Counted from the first letter of the stretch, positions 31,944 through 44,224 are shown. The stretch is DNA of 64,000 nucleotides from Corylus avellana (GCF_901000735.1 NC_081544.1:23675900-23739899), one strand, 5' to 3'. Program-made: numbers and translations. Notes: generated by a model from the sequence alone, not told the origin.

Positions 31944-33181
31944 TTTTTTTTTTTTTTAAAGAGAATCCATATCAGTCTCATTCATAGAAATCATCATGAG
32001 CATAAAGCTCTTACAAGCAACTATAGCCAAAGCTACGAGGTTACAAGTGTCACAGATGACGTATTACATTCCAAACGCAAAACCAATCTACTGACTCATG
32101 ACTAAGCTACATATTAAAAAACAGATATGTGCCAAACAGACTCAAACTAATGCATAGGTAGTGCTTATTCCTCGGAACTGAGGATAGACAAACCCTCAAT
32201 TGAAACTCTTCCTCCTCGACCCGAAAGCCAGGATAACATTCACATCCATAACCCAAAGGTTTGGACCATAGCAAATAACCTAGAGGGCATCACGCATGCA
32301 GATCAAGAGGGGAAAGAGCCTTATTACAAGCAAAAAACAGGAAATAAAAGCATACAGGGAAATAAAGGGACTAAAATAAAAATACAAACATAATAGAAAA
32401 AATTAGACAAACAACAAATGGAAACCAACGGAACAGGGAAAAAACTGGAGAATCACACTAAGCGGGAAACGGCAGCCAGAAGGAAGCTGATCACGTGCTG
32501 GCCAAAAACCAACGTGGAAGGTGGCGTTGGATCTCATTGCGAGGGGACACGAGGAAAGACTCGACGTCGGATGATGGGTGGCAGAACAGGTGCAGAGGAG
32601 ATCAGTGTCGCACACAAAACAAACTGGGGGGGAGTTTGAGTGAACCCACCAAGAGCATCACCCACAAAGTGTGACCAACAAGTAAGGCAATAAAAACAAC
32701 ACACCAAATACACGGCAAAAGACAGAAATAAAGGAAAGGAAATAAAACAACCAGAAACGAAAAAAAAAAAAAAAAAAACAGCCGGAGAGACGAATCCAGT
32801 GCAAAAGGTGTGATGGGCACTGGCAGATTCGGGTAGCAAGGTGGTGGAGCACAAGTCGAAGTGGACCAGGCGATAGGCGGTCGATCAGGCAAGACACGAA
32901 CCGGAGCCAAGCCCGACCCAGCAACAGGCGTGGCAGAGGGAGAAGGGCGGAAGATCGGCCTCCAAAAAACCCCTAAAATCAGAAAAGGAGTGAAGAGGGA
33001 GGGAGAGGAAGAAAACGCCCAAAGAGCAAAGGACATCAAGTAAATAGGCTAGCTCTAGGGCGAAGAGAAAAGAGGATGAGGGGGAGGAAGGGGGAGGGGG
33101 AGAATTTCTCCCCCTCCGACGGCGCTATCTGCTAGAGATGAAACCCTAGCAGAGATTGAGAGGGTGTTAAGACTTCCCTTT
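31944..33181 (-). mobile_element. Non-LTR retroelement copy (LINE-derived, non-autonomous)
   Basis: Minus orientation, with a poly-A of about 14 at its 3' end (T-run 31944-31957) and near-matching flanks (ACATCAATTTTGTG / ACATAAATTTTATG). Shares GTAATAAGGCTCTTTCC, TCGAGGAGGAAGAGTTT and AGAGCTTTATGCTC with 42121-43193. GC-rich 5' part, no reverse transcriptase seen; the open frames here (up to 145 codons) look fortuitous. Confidence 0.65.
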
Positions 33182-33221
33182 ACATAAATTTTATGTTGTT
33201 TACTGTACAAACGGCATAAAG

Positions 33222-33498
33222 TGTTAAGGAGTCTGCTGCTACTCAGAAGAAGTGCGCTAGGACTCTTACTTATCTCTTGTAAGAGTTATTTATTTGTATC
33301 ACTTCTCTTTTGATTGTTTGTAATCTTTTATATTATCTCTTTATCTTTTATTCTTTGTTTAAATCTTCTTATCACATCAAAGCTTATCTTGTTAGCTTGA
33401 TATGATCAAATACAAGTGTAACTCTTTTCTATTTAAGTTCAATGATAAAGCTGCAGAATGCATCTTGGCCAAATATCTCATCTCTTGATAATATTTTA
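33222..33498 (+). repeat. Copia 5' LTR
   Basis: 277 bp starting TGTTAAGGAGTCTGCTGC and ending AATATTTTA, matching 38592-38912 with few differences apart from a 47-bp length difference. Confidence 0.85.
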
Positions 33499-33499
33499 T

Positions 33500-33518
33500 T
33501 TGGTATCAGAGCCATTTG
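33500..33518 (+). promoter_or_regulatory. Copia primer-binding site
   Basis: TTGGTATCAGAGCCATTTG directly after the LTR; TGGTATCAGAGC is complementary to the 3' end of initiator tRNA-Met, the usual Copia primer. Confidence 0.8.
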
Positions 33519-33539
33519 TAGGTTAACACCTCTAACCTA

Positions 33540-34136
33540 ATGGCTTCTTCCGCAAACACTATCTCCATACCCAATCTTACTAGCTTTACACCTAGCAAAT
33601 TGGGTGAACGTAATTACCTGGCCTGGAACCTTCAGATCCGTCCCATCCTTCGTACTGATGGTCTTATGAACATCGTTGATGGCTCAAAACCATGCCCACC
33701 TAAATTCCTTCCCAAAACTGCTGGAGAGGATGATGTTATCAATCCTGAAGTTGCTATATGGGAAAGAAAAGACCAGTATGTTCTTAGCTGGCTTATCACT
33801 TGTCTCTCTGAGAAAGTGGTTCTAACAGTCTACGGCTTGAATACCTCCCATGAGGTGTGGATTGCATTGGCTACCCGTTTTACATGCCCTTCTAGGACAC
33901 GCATCAGTCAATTACGGCACCAAGTACAAACTCTTCATCAAGGAACTAAGTCTTGCTCTGAGTATCTACAAGAAGCTAAGTCCCTTGTCGATGAACTAGC
34001 TCTTGTTGGAAAGAAAGTTGAAGAGGAAGACCTTATCTCTAACCTCGTTGAAGGCCTGAATCCTCAGTTTAATGCCTTTATCACTACCTTCTCTCTTTCT
34101 ACAAATAACAATGCTATGCCTCTAGATCAGTTTTAG
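33540..34136 (+). pseudogene. Copia gag
   Basis: 198 codons of a UBN2/Retrotran_gag-type capsid protein (LGERNYLAWNLQIRPIL, RTRISQLRHQVQTL, LIEEDLI-like VEEEDLISNLVEGL) ending at a premature TAG at 34134. A zinc knuckle (C-x2-C-G-x3-H-x4-C, from 34413) lies further on in another frame. Confidence 0.85.
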
Positions 34137-34463
34137 TCTGCCCTGCTCAACCATGAACGTCTTCTACTGCAGTAGAATAAACAGTATGAGACCACCTCAT
34201 TTGCGCTTCATTCTCAAAAGCTATATACTCACAGGCCCAAATTCAGCAAGAACAATGCACGCAATCAACCACATAAGCCTTCTGGTGGTCAGCGCTATTC
34301 TTCTCAGCAAACAAATAATGCTAGTCAGTGATATTCTCCTCAGCAAACAAATCGTGCTTCAATTTCAGGTAAAACAAATTCTACCTTTTCTAATAGCACT
34401 AATCGGGTTCCTTGTCAAATTTGTGGTAAGACAAGCCATCAAGCACTTGACTGCTATCATCTC

Positions 34464-35671
34464 ATGGACTACGCCTACCAAGGAAGACACCCTCCAAGTG
34501 CGCTTGCAGCCATGACTGCTCAATCTAATGCTCTCCGTGAAGATGATGATTGGTTAGCTGGCAGTGGGGCTAATAACCATATCACTGCTGACTTGGAAAA
34601 TCTCACAATCCAACAGCCATACAATGGGGAAGAACAGGTTGCTGTAGGCAATGGTAGCTCTCTTCCCATCACTCATACGGGTTCTTCTTCTTTCAAATTC
34701 TAAAACACTATTGTTTATTTAAAACATATCTTACATTGTTCTGATGTTTCAGCTAATCTCTTTTCAATAAATCGTTTCTGTCATGATAATAATTGCCACT
34801 TCAAACTCACAGATTCTTATTTTCTTGTAAAAGACAACCTCTCGGGGGAGATAATATTGCAGGGGCCAAGTGAGGACGGTCTATACCCAATTCAGCTGAA
34901 ACAATTTCTCATCAATAAACACAACAAGCCTGCTGCCTTTCTTGGAGTCAATAAACACAGCAATCATGCTGCCTTTCTTGGAGTCAAAGTTGGTGAAGTC
35001 ACTTGGCACAATAGACTTGGACATCCCAATTCTCAAGTTCTCAAGCGTCTTCTCAAGTCTCAACATCTACCTGTCAGTCATTTAGAGTCTAGTTTTTCTT
35101 TATGTGAGCCATGTCAATTAGCCAAAAGCAAACAACTACCTTTTCAGGATTCAACTCATGTTACCAATTCTCCATTAAAATTAGTTCATAATGATGTCTG
35201 GACATCTCCAGTTGTGTCTGTTAGTGGTTATAAATTCTATGTTATATTTGTAGATGATTTTTCAAGATATACATGGATTTTTCCTTTAAAATTAAAGTCT
35301 GAAGTATTTGATTATTTTGTCAAATTTAAGAGTTTACTTGAAAATCTTCTCTCAACAAAGATCAAACAGCTCCAAACTGATGGTGGGGGTGAATATACAT
35401 CTCATCAATTCAAAAACTTTCTTTCTTCTCATGGTATTTTTCATACAATAACATGTCCTCACACTTCCCAACAAAATGGGATAACAGAAAGAAAACACAG
35501 ACATATCATAGAAACTGGCCTTACACTTCTTGCTCAATCTCATTTATCTTCTAAATTATGGATTGAGGCTTGCCATACTGCTGTCTATTTGATTAACCGA
35601 TTGCCTACTCAAACTATAAAATGGTCTACTCCTTATTTTAAACTTCACAATAAGGAACCAGATTATAGTAA
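34464..35671 (+). pseudogene. Copia protease and integrase region
   Basis: Protease motif reads WLAGSGANNHIT: the catalytic Asp of D-S-G is Gly (34560-34562). A stop follows at 34701. Integrase from 34857 has the HHCC pre-integrase motif (WHNRLGHP ... CEPCQLAK) and the D, D, E residues (HNDVW, QTDGGGEY, NGITERKHR). Reading is cut at 35672 by a MITE and resumes at 36348. Confidence 0.88.
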
Positions 35672-36338
35672 GGGTTAATTACTAAATTAGTCCATGAGGT
35701 TTCACAACTTTATTTTTTCCCCTCTCGGGTTTCATTTTTATCACAGGAGGTCCTTGTGGTTTTGATAATAGACCAAGTTAGTCTTCCGTCAGTTGACTTA
35801 ACGGAATTCCACGTGGACCAAGTAAATGTTGACACGTGGCACCTACTTAATTTATTTATTTTTAAAATGTATTTTCTAAGAAAAAAACCAAAAAAAAAAG
35901 AAAAAAAAGATTAGTGGCCGAGCCACCCTCCATTTGGGTCTTTGGCCATGGGGGTAGCCTGACCACCCCCATCTGGCCGAATAGGCCACCCCCAGTACCC
36001 ACTGGGGGTGGTTTCGACCACCCCCTTGAGCTCCAAGAGGGTGGCTCCCTTGGTGCCCAGGGGGTGGCTCGGCCACCCCCAATCTTTTTATTTTTTATTT
36101 TTTTTATTAGAAAATAATTTTTTTTTTTTAATTTAAAAAAAAAAAAAATTAAGTAGGTGCCACGTGTTAACATTTAATTGGTTCACGTAGAATTCCGTTA
36201 AGTCAACTAACGGTCAACTGATGGAGGACTAACTTGGTCTATTATCAAAATCACAGGGACCTTATGTGATAAAAATGAAACTCCATGAGAGAAAAATAAA
36301 GTTGTGAAACCCCAGGGGGGGTCTGAGGTATTTAACCC
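35672..36338. mobile_element. 667-bp MULE-type MITE inside Copia pol
   Basis: Inverted ends of about 180 bp (GGGTTAATTACTAAATTAG on the left; GAGGTATTTAACCC on the right) with GGTGGCC-rich centre. Perfect 9-bp target duplication TTATAGTAA at 35663-35671 and 36339-36347. Removing it restores the pol frame across the junction, proving insertion after the Copia. Confidence 0.92.
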
Positions 36339-36347
36339 TTATAGTAA

Positions 36348-38652
36348 TTTAAAGGTATTTGGTTGTGCTTGTTATCCTCTTCTTCGTCCTTATAATAGAC
36401 ACAAACTTGAATTCAGAAGTAGACAATGCATCTTTCTAGGATATTATTTAAATCAAAAGGGATATAGGTGCCTAGATACCTCCACCAAACGAGTCTTTAT
36501 CTCAAGGCATGTGATTTCTGATGAGAAGTTGTTTCCGGCACAAGGTACTGCCTCCCACATGGCTTTAGCAAGTGACTCTTCTTTGAATCAAGGTATTGTT
36601 CCCTTACTCTCTTAGTTCATTGAAGTTAACAATATTTCACCTAATTTGATCACAAATGAACTAATTTATGTTGAACCATTATCCCCTCAATTGTTCTCAT
36701 TGCAATAATACCAACTTCAAGCTCTTTACCTACAGAATCCAATCCAATTGTGATAACAGATTCTGTTACACCTTCTCCACCTATTTCACCTACAACCACA
36801 CCAACCTCACCTACAACCATTGATTCTCCTGCAGAATCAACATCTACCTGTGACATATCTCTTCCAATCTTAGAAGATCATATTCCTTCCAACTTTTCAC
36901 TACCTACCTTGACTAATCCACCAAGCTCACCTCATATTGTTACTAGATCCCAAACAGGCAGCCTAAAACATAAAACATTTACTGATTTCAAGCTATACTA
37001 TTCTACCAAACATCTCCTAAAAGCCATGCATACGTCTATCTTTACCTTTAGCGAGCCAAGCACCTTTACTCAAGCAACCTCAAATCCCCATTGGCTAGCT
37101 GCCATGGAAAGTGAGTTCCAAGCTTTGTAGGAAAATCACACTTGGTCTCTTTGTCCAAGACCACACAACAGAAATGCCATCAGAAACAAATCGGTGTATA
37201 AACTAAAACAAAAACCAGATGGAACCATTGAGAGGTATAAAGCACGGCTAGTGGCCAAAGGGTTTGAACAAAGAGATGGTATAGATTACACAGAAACATT
37301 TAGTCCTGTGATAAAACCTGCAACAGTGAGATTGATTCTAACATTAGCTGTTCATTATAATTGGTCTTTGAAACAAATTGATATATCAAATGCTTTTCTC
37401 CATGGACAACTTGATGAAGAAGTTTTTATGGAACAACCAAGAGGATTTGTTGATCCTCAATATCCTGATTCAGTTTGTAAGCTTCACAAAGCCTTGTATG
37501 GCTTAAAACAAGCATCAAGAGCCTGGTTCCATAGACTTACTCAAGCTCTACTTGAACTCAGTTTCACTGGATCATTGATGGATACTTCATTATTTTTGCT
37601 TCATAGAGATAATCTTACCATCTTTGTGCTTATATATGTAGATGATATCATTATAACTGGAAATAATCTATCCAGCATTAATGATCTCATCTCAAAACTG
37701 CAAATTGAATTCAAGTTGAAGGATTTGGGTATTTGTCATATTTCTTGGGCATACATGTACATCGTACTTCTGCTGGTTTGTATCTTAATCAATCCAAATA
37801 TATTATTGATCTTCTACATCAAGTTCACATGATAGGAGCTAAACCTTATTCTGCTCCATGCACTTCGGGCAAAAGATTGACTAAATTTGATGGTGAACCA
37901 TTGGAAGATCAGTCCCTGTATAGGCATATTGTTGGTGCACTTCAATATTGCACTCTCACAAGACCAGATATATCCTTCTCAGTGAATCATCTTTGTCAGT
38001 TTTTACACTGTCCTACTACAGCTCATTTTACTGCAGCTAAGAGAGTATTAAGGTATCTCAAGGGAACTCCAGATTATGGCTTGTCTTTCACTAAAGGACC
38101 TCTTCATCTAGAAGCATTTTGTGACTCTGATTGGGCTGGTGATCCAATTGACCGAAGATCCACAAGTGATTATGGTGTCTTTCTTGGCAATTGCTTAATC
38201 TCTTGGCAATCCAAAAAGCAACCAACTGTATCTCGTTCAAGCACAGAGGCAGAGTATGATCTATGGCCATTGCCACTGCTGAGCTATATTGGTTACGCAT
38301 GCTTCTATAGGAGTTGAGGATCTCCCTTTTCTCTCCACCAAAGCTCTAGTGTGACAATCTTGGAGCCATTGCATTGGCATCTAATCCTATCTATCATGCT
38401 CGAACAAAGCATATTGCTATAGACTATCACTTTATTAGAGAAATGGTTATGCACAAGGATATTGCGATTCAGTTTATCTCCACCATTGATCAATGTGCTG
38501 ACATCTTTACTAAGGGATTAACTTCTTCTTGGTTTTTGGAATTGCGTGACAAACTCATGATTCTTCCTCCTCCCACGAGTTTGAGGGGGACTATTAAGGA
38601 GTCTGCTGCTACTCAGGAGAAGTGCGCTAGGACTATTACTTATCTCTTGTAA
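36348..38652 (+). pseudogene. Copia reverse transcriptase and RNase H region
   Basis: Order: integrase C-terminal part (VFGCACYP), reverse transcriptase (YKARLVAKGFEQ, IDISNAFLHG, YGLKQASRAW, and YVDDII active site), RNase H (CDSDWAGD, SRSSTEAEY) and C-terminal tail (ADIFTKGL). Stops at about 36613 and 37128, a frameshift near 37735 and another near 38265. Confidence 0.88.
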
Positions 38653-38912
38653 GAATTATTTATTTATATCACTTTAGGACTCTTACTTATCTCTTGTAAG
38701 AGTTATTTATTTGTATCACTTCTCTTTTGATTGTTTGTAATCTTTTATATTATCTCCTTATCTTTTATTCTTTGTTTAAATCTTCTTTTCACATCAAAGC
38801 TTATCTTGTTAGCTTGATGTGATCAAATACAAGTGTAACTTTTTTCTATTTAAGTTCAATGATAAAGCAGAATGCATCTTGGCCAAATATCTCCTCTCTT
38901 AATAATATTTTA
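38592..38912 (+). repeat. Copia 3' LTR with internal duplication
   Basis: 321 bp; preceded by polypurine tract TTGAGGGGGA (38581-38590). Contains a 47-bp tandem duplication at 38629-38722 (AGGACT.TTACTTATCTC) absent from the 5' LTR. Confidence 0.85.
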
Positions 38913-38964
38913 CTGCATCTTGCTACCTAAAATTTTTATGGGGGTAAAAATGATCATTTTATTG

Positions 38965-39004
<40 letters not shown>

Positions 39005-41029
39005 TTTTGCTTATTTTCCTGAATTTGAAAAGGATATGGACGAGAGATATTAGAGTAATACGTATCTTTCCATTAGAGAAATGCTATTTTTTCATGTGGG
39101 TTTTGTAGACCCAACGGTGTTGGAAATATATAATGACAATATCTTTAGAACTTATTTTGTCCCATTAATTTCTTATTGCTAAGGGATTTGACAAAATAGT
39201 TTTTAAGGATACAATAAAGCTCAAAATGTTGCTCTATAATAGCACTTTCTAGAATAACAATAAACAACAAAAGAAACTATATGCTTGTATGTATCTTTTC
39301 ATATGACTAAATGATCATATTTATAGTGAATTTTGGACCACTGGTCACAAATTTATAACCTACCAAATTCAACTTGAGAATCTCTTTTGTAACTACCAAA
39401 TCCCTAAAATCTAGGGGTGCTCATGCGGTTATGCGGTTTTTATTAACCGTACTAACAGTTACCCATTTTTAAAAGCGGTTAGTAAAAATGCTAAGCGGTT
39501 ATTAGTTAGTGGGTTTTTAAGAACCGCTTACCGCTTATATATATATATATATGTGTGTGTGTGTATGTGTGTGCGCGCGCGCAAAAAATAAGCCCAAAAC
39601 TAAAAATCGGACAATTTTATTTTTTTTCTTTGAAAGGCATGGTATTTTGAGAATTTCACTTTCTTAATTAAGAAGGGTTGAATTTGGACAAAATAGTTTG
39701 ACATTAAAAAAATAAAAAATTTAAAAAAAATTGAAAGATGGTGCCTTTAAAATAATTAATACTAGTAGGTGAGTCACGCAATTCCAAAGGAAGTTCAGTT
39801 TTATCCTTACATATCTTTCCTTTTGGTCGCATCCTAAAAGTATCTTTGATTCATATTTAGAGCATCGAAATAGAAATTAACAACATACAGTTTTTTTTTT
39901 TTTTTTTTTTTTTCATGATAAAACAACATACATGAGTTAATGCATACTTGATGCTTCCATGGGACCAACAGCTAGTCGCCTACAGGATACAACAAGTCAA
40001 GACAACCTCCAAAAAAAACCAAATTTCCAGTAACAATTATTAATGGCTAGCGGCCCCCCCGGCCCGGCGTCTGCAACGCCGGCCAACAACCTCCAAATTA
40101 AAAAAGCTTTGCTGTAACAATTAATGGCTCGCGCCGCCCTCTGTTGGCAGGTTGGCCATATATGGCAACGATGAACTTGTGGGTTGTGCCATGGAAACCT
40201 ATGAAAGCAAGCTCATGCATTAATCAAGATGATTGGTTGGTCCTCTACGTACGCTGTAAAATCTGCATGTATTCGAGCACATTTATTAATTCATTTAGGG
40301 AAAGGAATTGAAGGTCCGCAGCGGACGACAAACTTAATTATACTATCCACTTATATTTAATAAGAAGAAAAGAAAATAACCAATTGAAATGCTCCCCCTT
40401 TTTTTTTCTTTTTTATTTTTTTAATTTTTCTAATTAAAAATGGTAGGTCAGAGAGATCAACTGCGACTATTTATTTGGGCATATATAGTAGCACTTATGC
40501 ACCAGTAGCTGTGCAAGAAGGGCCGAGAGCTGTAGGTGCTTCCTCAAGTCCAACTGAACTATATATAGTCTAACCCAACCCCACTATGATATTAATTTCT
40601 TTTACACTAATCACTAATGAAGATTCTTATTATAAGATTCAAATCCATGCCTTAATGCAAGGGCGGAACTAGAACTTTTAATTTGGGAGGGCAAAATTAA
40701 AAAAAAAAAAAAAAATTATTTGGGGGGGCAAATTTTAATTTTTAAATGTCTAGTTTGGAAAATATATATATATATATATATATTTTGGGACCACCTAATT
40801 AATGGCTTGGATTCTTATTATGAGATTCAAATCCATGCCTTAATGCAGGGGCGGAACTAAAACTATTAGTTTGGGAGGGCAAAATTTTTTTAAAAAATTC
40901 TTGGGGGGGGAATTCTAATTTTTAAATGTCTAGTTTTGAAAAAAAAAATTATTTTTTTGGGACCACCTTATGCCTTGGGGCGCCAAGCCATAGGGTGGTT
41001 TTGCTCCTACATTAATATATTAATGAAAA
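38913..41029. other. CACTA interior: MITE debris and microsatellites
   Basis: (AT)n at about 38969-39001; a GCGGTT-rich piece at 39414-39540 followed by (TA)/(TG)/(CG) repeats to 39585; poly-T at about 39891-39914. No coding sequence recognised. Confidence 0.4.
40622..40990. repeat. 188-bp tandem duplication with hAT-type end
   Basis: GATTCTTATTATAAGATTCA recurs 188 bases later, each copy running into GGGGCGGAACTA and TTGGGAGGGCAAAA, which resemble hAT terminal sequence. (AT)n interrupts the first copy at 40760-40782. Confidence 0.6.
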
Positions 41030-41199
41030 ATGTTATAGTGCAATAAAAAGATTATTTTTGGCCCATAAAAGTCTTAGGTGGCAAGAGACCATAGGTCCCA
41101 TCCGTAGTTGATGTGTTCCCACCCACTAATGGGCCTATGACCTCTTGTCACCTAGGACTTTTATGAACAAAAAATTGTCTTTTTATTGCACTATAGCAT
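41030..41199. mobile_element. 170-bp hairpin MITE
   Basis: TGTTATAGTGCAATAAAAAG on the left is mirrored by CTTTTTATTGCACTATAGCA on the right; the arms pair through CCTAGGTG-like sequence nearly to the centre. Confidence 0.75.
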
Positions 41200-41648
41200 A
41201 TCTCTATATTGAGTTAATCTTTTCGGCTTCCCATAATCAACCCAACGTCCACCAAAAAGTTACAAAAGACCACGAAGGCAACGAGCTACATCTGTCAAAA
41301 TCTCCAAATTTCAATGACGACAAGCCAACCATATGAACTAATACAGGGTTTCAGTCACCAAAAAGTAGGAAGCTGGACTATATAGGGCTTTGGTCACCAA
41401 AATGCAGGAAGCTAGACTATAGGGTTTTGAGGCATTAACACCAAAGGTGATTTCATCCCTAAAGGGTTCACCTTCTGCCCCTAGGTTTTAGTTTTGAATC
41501 CAGAAACGAGTTGTGAGGTATTAGCAACTACTGGTCACCAAAAAGCCTACCTGGAAAAATTGGAGATTGGTCGATGACGGTGGGAGGGGGACGAGCTCAT
41601 CTTCGCTGAAGGGATTTTCTGGTTGTTGGTTCTTCTTCGCCATCGCCG

Positions 41649-41680
<32 letters not shown>

Positions 41681-42105
41681 GCGACGGAGGGAGAGCGGTG
41701 GTTCTGGTTTTAGGGAGTGAGGGAGGGAGAGGGGAAAATTTTAGGGATTTTGGTTTGGGAGAAAGACAAAAATGAAAGGGGGAGGCAGCGATGATGGGGA
41801 AGAGGGGAAAAAAAAAAAAATTCTGACCTAAATTTTTTTTTTTTTTTTAAGTCGCCACGTTAGTGTTGGTGGGTTCAGCCACGTCAACGTTGGTAGATGC
41901 TAGGTTAACTCTGGGGAGCCGCATAACACGACTCATATTAATATATGTACCTAACCACTTAAATTCTCCTTTAAATACAAGCATATGTTAGAAAATTGTC
42001 TTTATTAGGCCTTTATTTAATTTTATTTAATTTTCACTATTACTTAATTTTTTTTATATATAAATATCACCAATTGGAATACAGTTTTATCCTAATTCAA
42101 TAGTC
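41200..42105. other. CACTA interior, no gene recognised
   Basis: Short direct repeats TTTCAGTCACCAAAA / TTTGGTCACCAAAA at 41350-41410, (GA)n at 41648-41676, purine-rich stretch to 41800. No supported coding sequence. Confidence 0.35.
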
Positions 42106-42120
42106 AAGATGTAGCTATTC

Positions 42121-43193
42121 AGAATTTCATTAAACACTAAGTCAATAGTAATTAGCTGTCTCTTTTCTCTCTAGCCGCCAGAGAGAAAAGCAAAACCTTT
42201 CAACCATACAGGGGAGGAGGGTTGGCTGCTTCCCTCCTCCCCTCGTCCTCCTCGCTCCAATGCTAGTTATTTACCTGATGCCCTAGCTCCAGTGCATCCT
42301 CTCTTCCCTTTTCTTGCCACTCATTTCCTCCCCTGTTTTCTCCGTTTTGGCCCCTTCCTTGCCACTTTTCTTCCCCAGCCTTCATTTTCTGCAGTGGCAT
42401 CCTTGGACTTGTTTTGGCTCTTTGTGGGTTCGGCTTGTGGGGGGCTTTCTTTCAACCCCTCCCCGATTTTGTCTGTGGTCGCCACCGACCTATGTCACTG
42501 CTTCGCTGTTTGCTATTAGGGTTTTCTTTCATGCGTCCCCACTGCGTCGAGCTCCCACACCCTTTACGCGGTGGTTTTCGGCTTGCACGGGTCCTACTTT
42601 GCCGGTCTTCCTCGCGCCCACCGTCCACTGTTGGGCCTTTCAACGCGTCCCCACCGCAATGAGCTTCCAACGCCCCTCTGGTTTTCGGTCCCTGGCGTGT
42701 GCGTGATCGGAGTGTGCTGTTTCTTTTCTTGTTTTATTTCCCTGTTCTGCTGTTTTTTTAAGATGTATTTGTGTTTTGGCATGTATTTTTTTCTTGTATT
42801 ATTTAATTTCCCTGTTTTGTTCGGCTTGTAATAAGGCTCTTTCCTCTCTTACTTGATCTATGTCGCCTTCGGGTTAATTAGTTTTGGTCCAGACCTTTGG
42901 ATTGTGGATGTGATAATTATCCTGGCCTTCGAATCGAGGAGGAAGAGTTTCGGCATGAGAGTCTTTCTGCTCTCAGGGTCAAGGAATTACATGCATTTGG
43001 TTGAGTCAGTCTGTCACATATCTAGTATTAAATCTGATTTTAATTAGTCATGGGTTAGCGGATTGGTCTCGAATCTTGTACTAAACCTGATAATCTTATA
43101 GCTTTATGCTATGGTTGCTTCAGAGCTATGCTCTGTGATATAAGAGCTTTATGCTCGCGGTATTATTGAATGAAATGTTATGTTTTTCTCAAA
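42121..43193 (+). mobile_element. LINE-derived non-autonomous element
   Basis: Flanked by a perfect 15-bp duplication AAGATGTAGCTATTC (42106-42120, 43194-43208), as made by target-primed reverse transcription. GC-rich 5' half with fortuitous frames; the 3' half ends GAATGAAATGTTATG. Same family as 31944-33181, opposite orientation. Confidence 0.75.
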
Positions 43194-43536
43194 AAGATGT
43201 AGCTATTCGTCAATTTTTCTCTCTACTTCCGCAAGCATCAATAGATTAATTGATAATTAAAAAAATAAAAACAAAAAAATATTTTTTTAAATATAAAATA
43301 ATTTAATACCATTTACCGTTCAAACGGCATTACATACAATATTGTCGTTTACTGTTCAAACGACATAAATTAATGCCGTTTGCGTCTTAAACAGCAGAAA
43401 ATTAATTTCTGACTGAAAGGTTAATGTCGTTTACTCAAATGACATTATTTAAATGTCATTACCTGCTTAGTGCTGTTTCTGCAGCATTAAGCGGCATTAA
43501 ATGCCTTTTTTTCTTTTTTTCTTTTTTGTAGTTAAC

Positions 43537-43889
43537 CAAGTGACAAGCATTCAAGCATGAGCATAAACCGTGCACCTTTGCTCCAAAAACCAAAAATGGA
43601 TTACTGCAATTTACTTCTACATGGTCACTCTCCCTTGTCATGCTGGATTGGTCTACTTGAAATGAGTGCCCATCTAAGAATAGCCCCTCTGCTCGAACTT
43701 GATCTCCAATATTTAAGCAAACTATATCTCTAACCACAATTTTAAATACTGAAATCTGTTGATGTCTCCTAGCTCTCACAACATCAACTGGGATATTGTT
43801 GTTGACTTTGAATAATTTGTAAATCTGTTTGATTTTCCCTAAAATTACTTATGGCAGAAACAACAATGACAAGAAATACAACAATAAAT
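43537..43889 (-). pseudogene. ACA pseudogene, upstream half (split by CACTA element)
   Basis: Minus strand from TM2 end (AAGTTACTTATGG-like) through VFKIVVRD and the TGES region (TRESD) to HPFLVFGAK and the LVT segment, where it meets the CACTA right end. Continues at 31395. Confidence 0.85.
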
Positions 43890-43892
43890 GTC

Positions 43893-44224
43893 TGACTGAA
43901 ATTAATACCAGCTGCTTGAATAGCTCTTTTGAATTTAGAATTTAAAATTGAAACTAAGCAGAGAGGATTGAAGGCTGTCGTTATCTTGAATGATTCAAAT
44001 TTCAGATAATGTTTGAATAGAATGATTTGTATTTGCTTTTATGTTATCTTCAGCCTTGACACTGACATGTACCAAGTCCTGGACTGGAGTATTTTATCTA
44101 TTTCGTATTTACTTGCCCCATTTCTTTACCACAAGTCTCTGTCGTTGCTCCTTTATATCCTTGATATTTTATTCACCAATATCATTTTTTCTCTCGCTAT
44201 GATTTTATTTTTTAACAAATTGCT
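43893..44224. other. Block shared with 9930-10230
   Basis: See 9591-10429; words such as GATAATGTTTGAATAGAATG are common to both. No gene recognised. Confidence 0.35.

Larger units (their letters stand above)
33222..38912 (+). mobile_element. Ty1/Copia LTR retrotransposon, degenerate
   Basis: Two LTRs, primer-binding site, gag-pol in Copia order (gag, protease, integrase, reverse transcriptase, RNase H) and a polypurine tract. Inserted in the CACTA element 40 bp beyond the LINE copy. Flanking 5-mers (TAAAG, CTGCA) do not match. It has stops, frameshifts and a MULE MITE inside pol, so it is not autonomous. Confidence 0.92.
31443..43533. mobile_element. CACTA (En/Spm)-like element, heavily interrupted
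   Basis: The left end is CACTACC-A(n)-GGCATT...TTAATGCCG; the right end, read inward on the minus strand, is CTAC-A-rich-GGCATTTAATGCCG, with the outermost bases decayed (GTAGTT for GTAGTG). Subterminal repeats of ACGGCATAAA / ACGACATTAA type fill 31460-31943, 33182-33221 and 43300-43490. The 3-bp flanks (ATT, AAC) do not match. No CACTA transposase is seen. It carries nested insertions: LINE, Copia, MITEs, LINE-type copy. Confidence 0.65.

Noticed and set aside
32402..33043. Open frames of 60-145 codons on both strands
   Set aside because: Same situation in the minus-strand LINE-derived copy.
42292..42831. Overlapping 75-130-codon proline/phenylalanine-rich frames
   Set aside because: They lie in the GC-rich 5' half of a LINE-derived element and overlap in several frames, as expected by chance.
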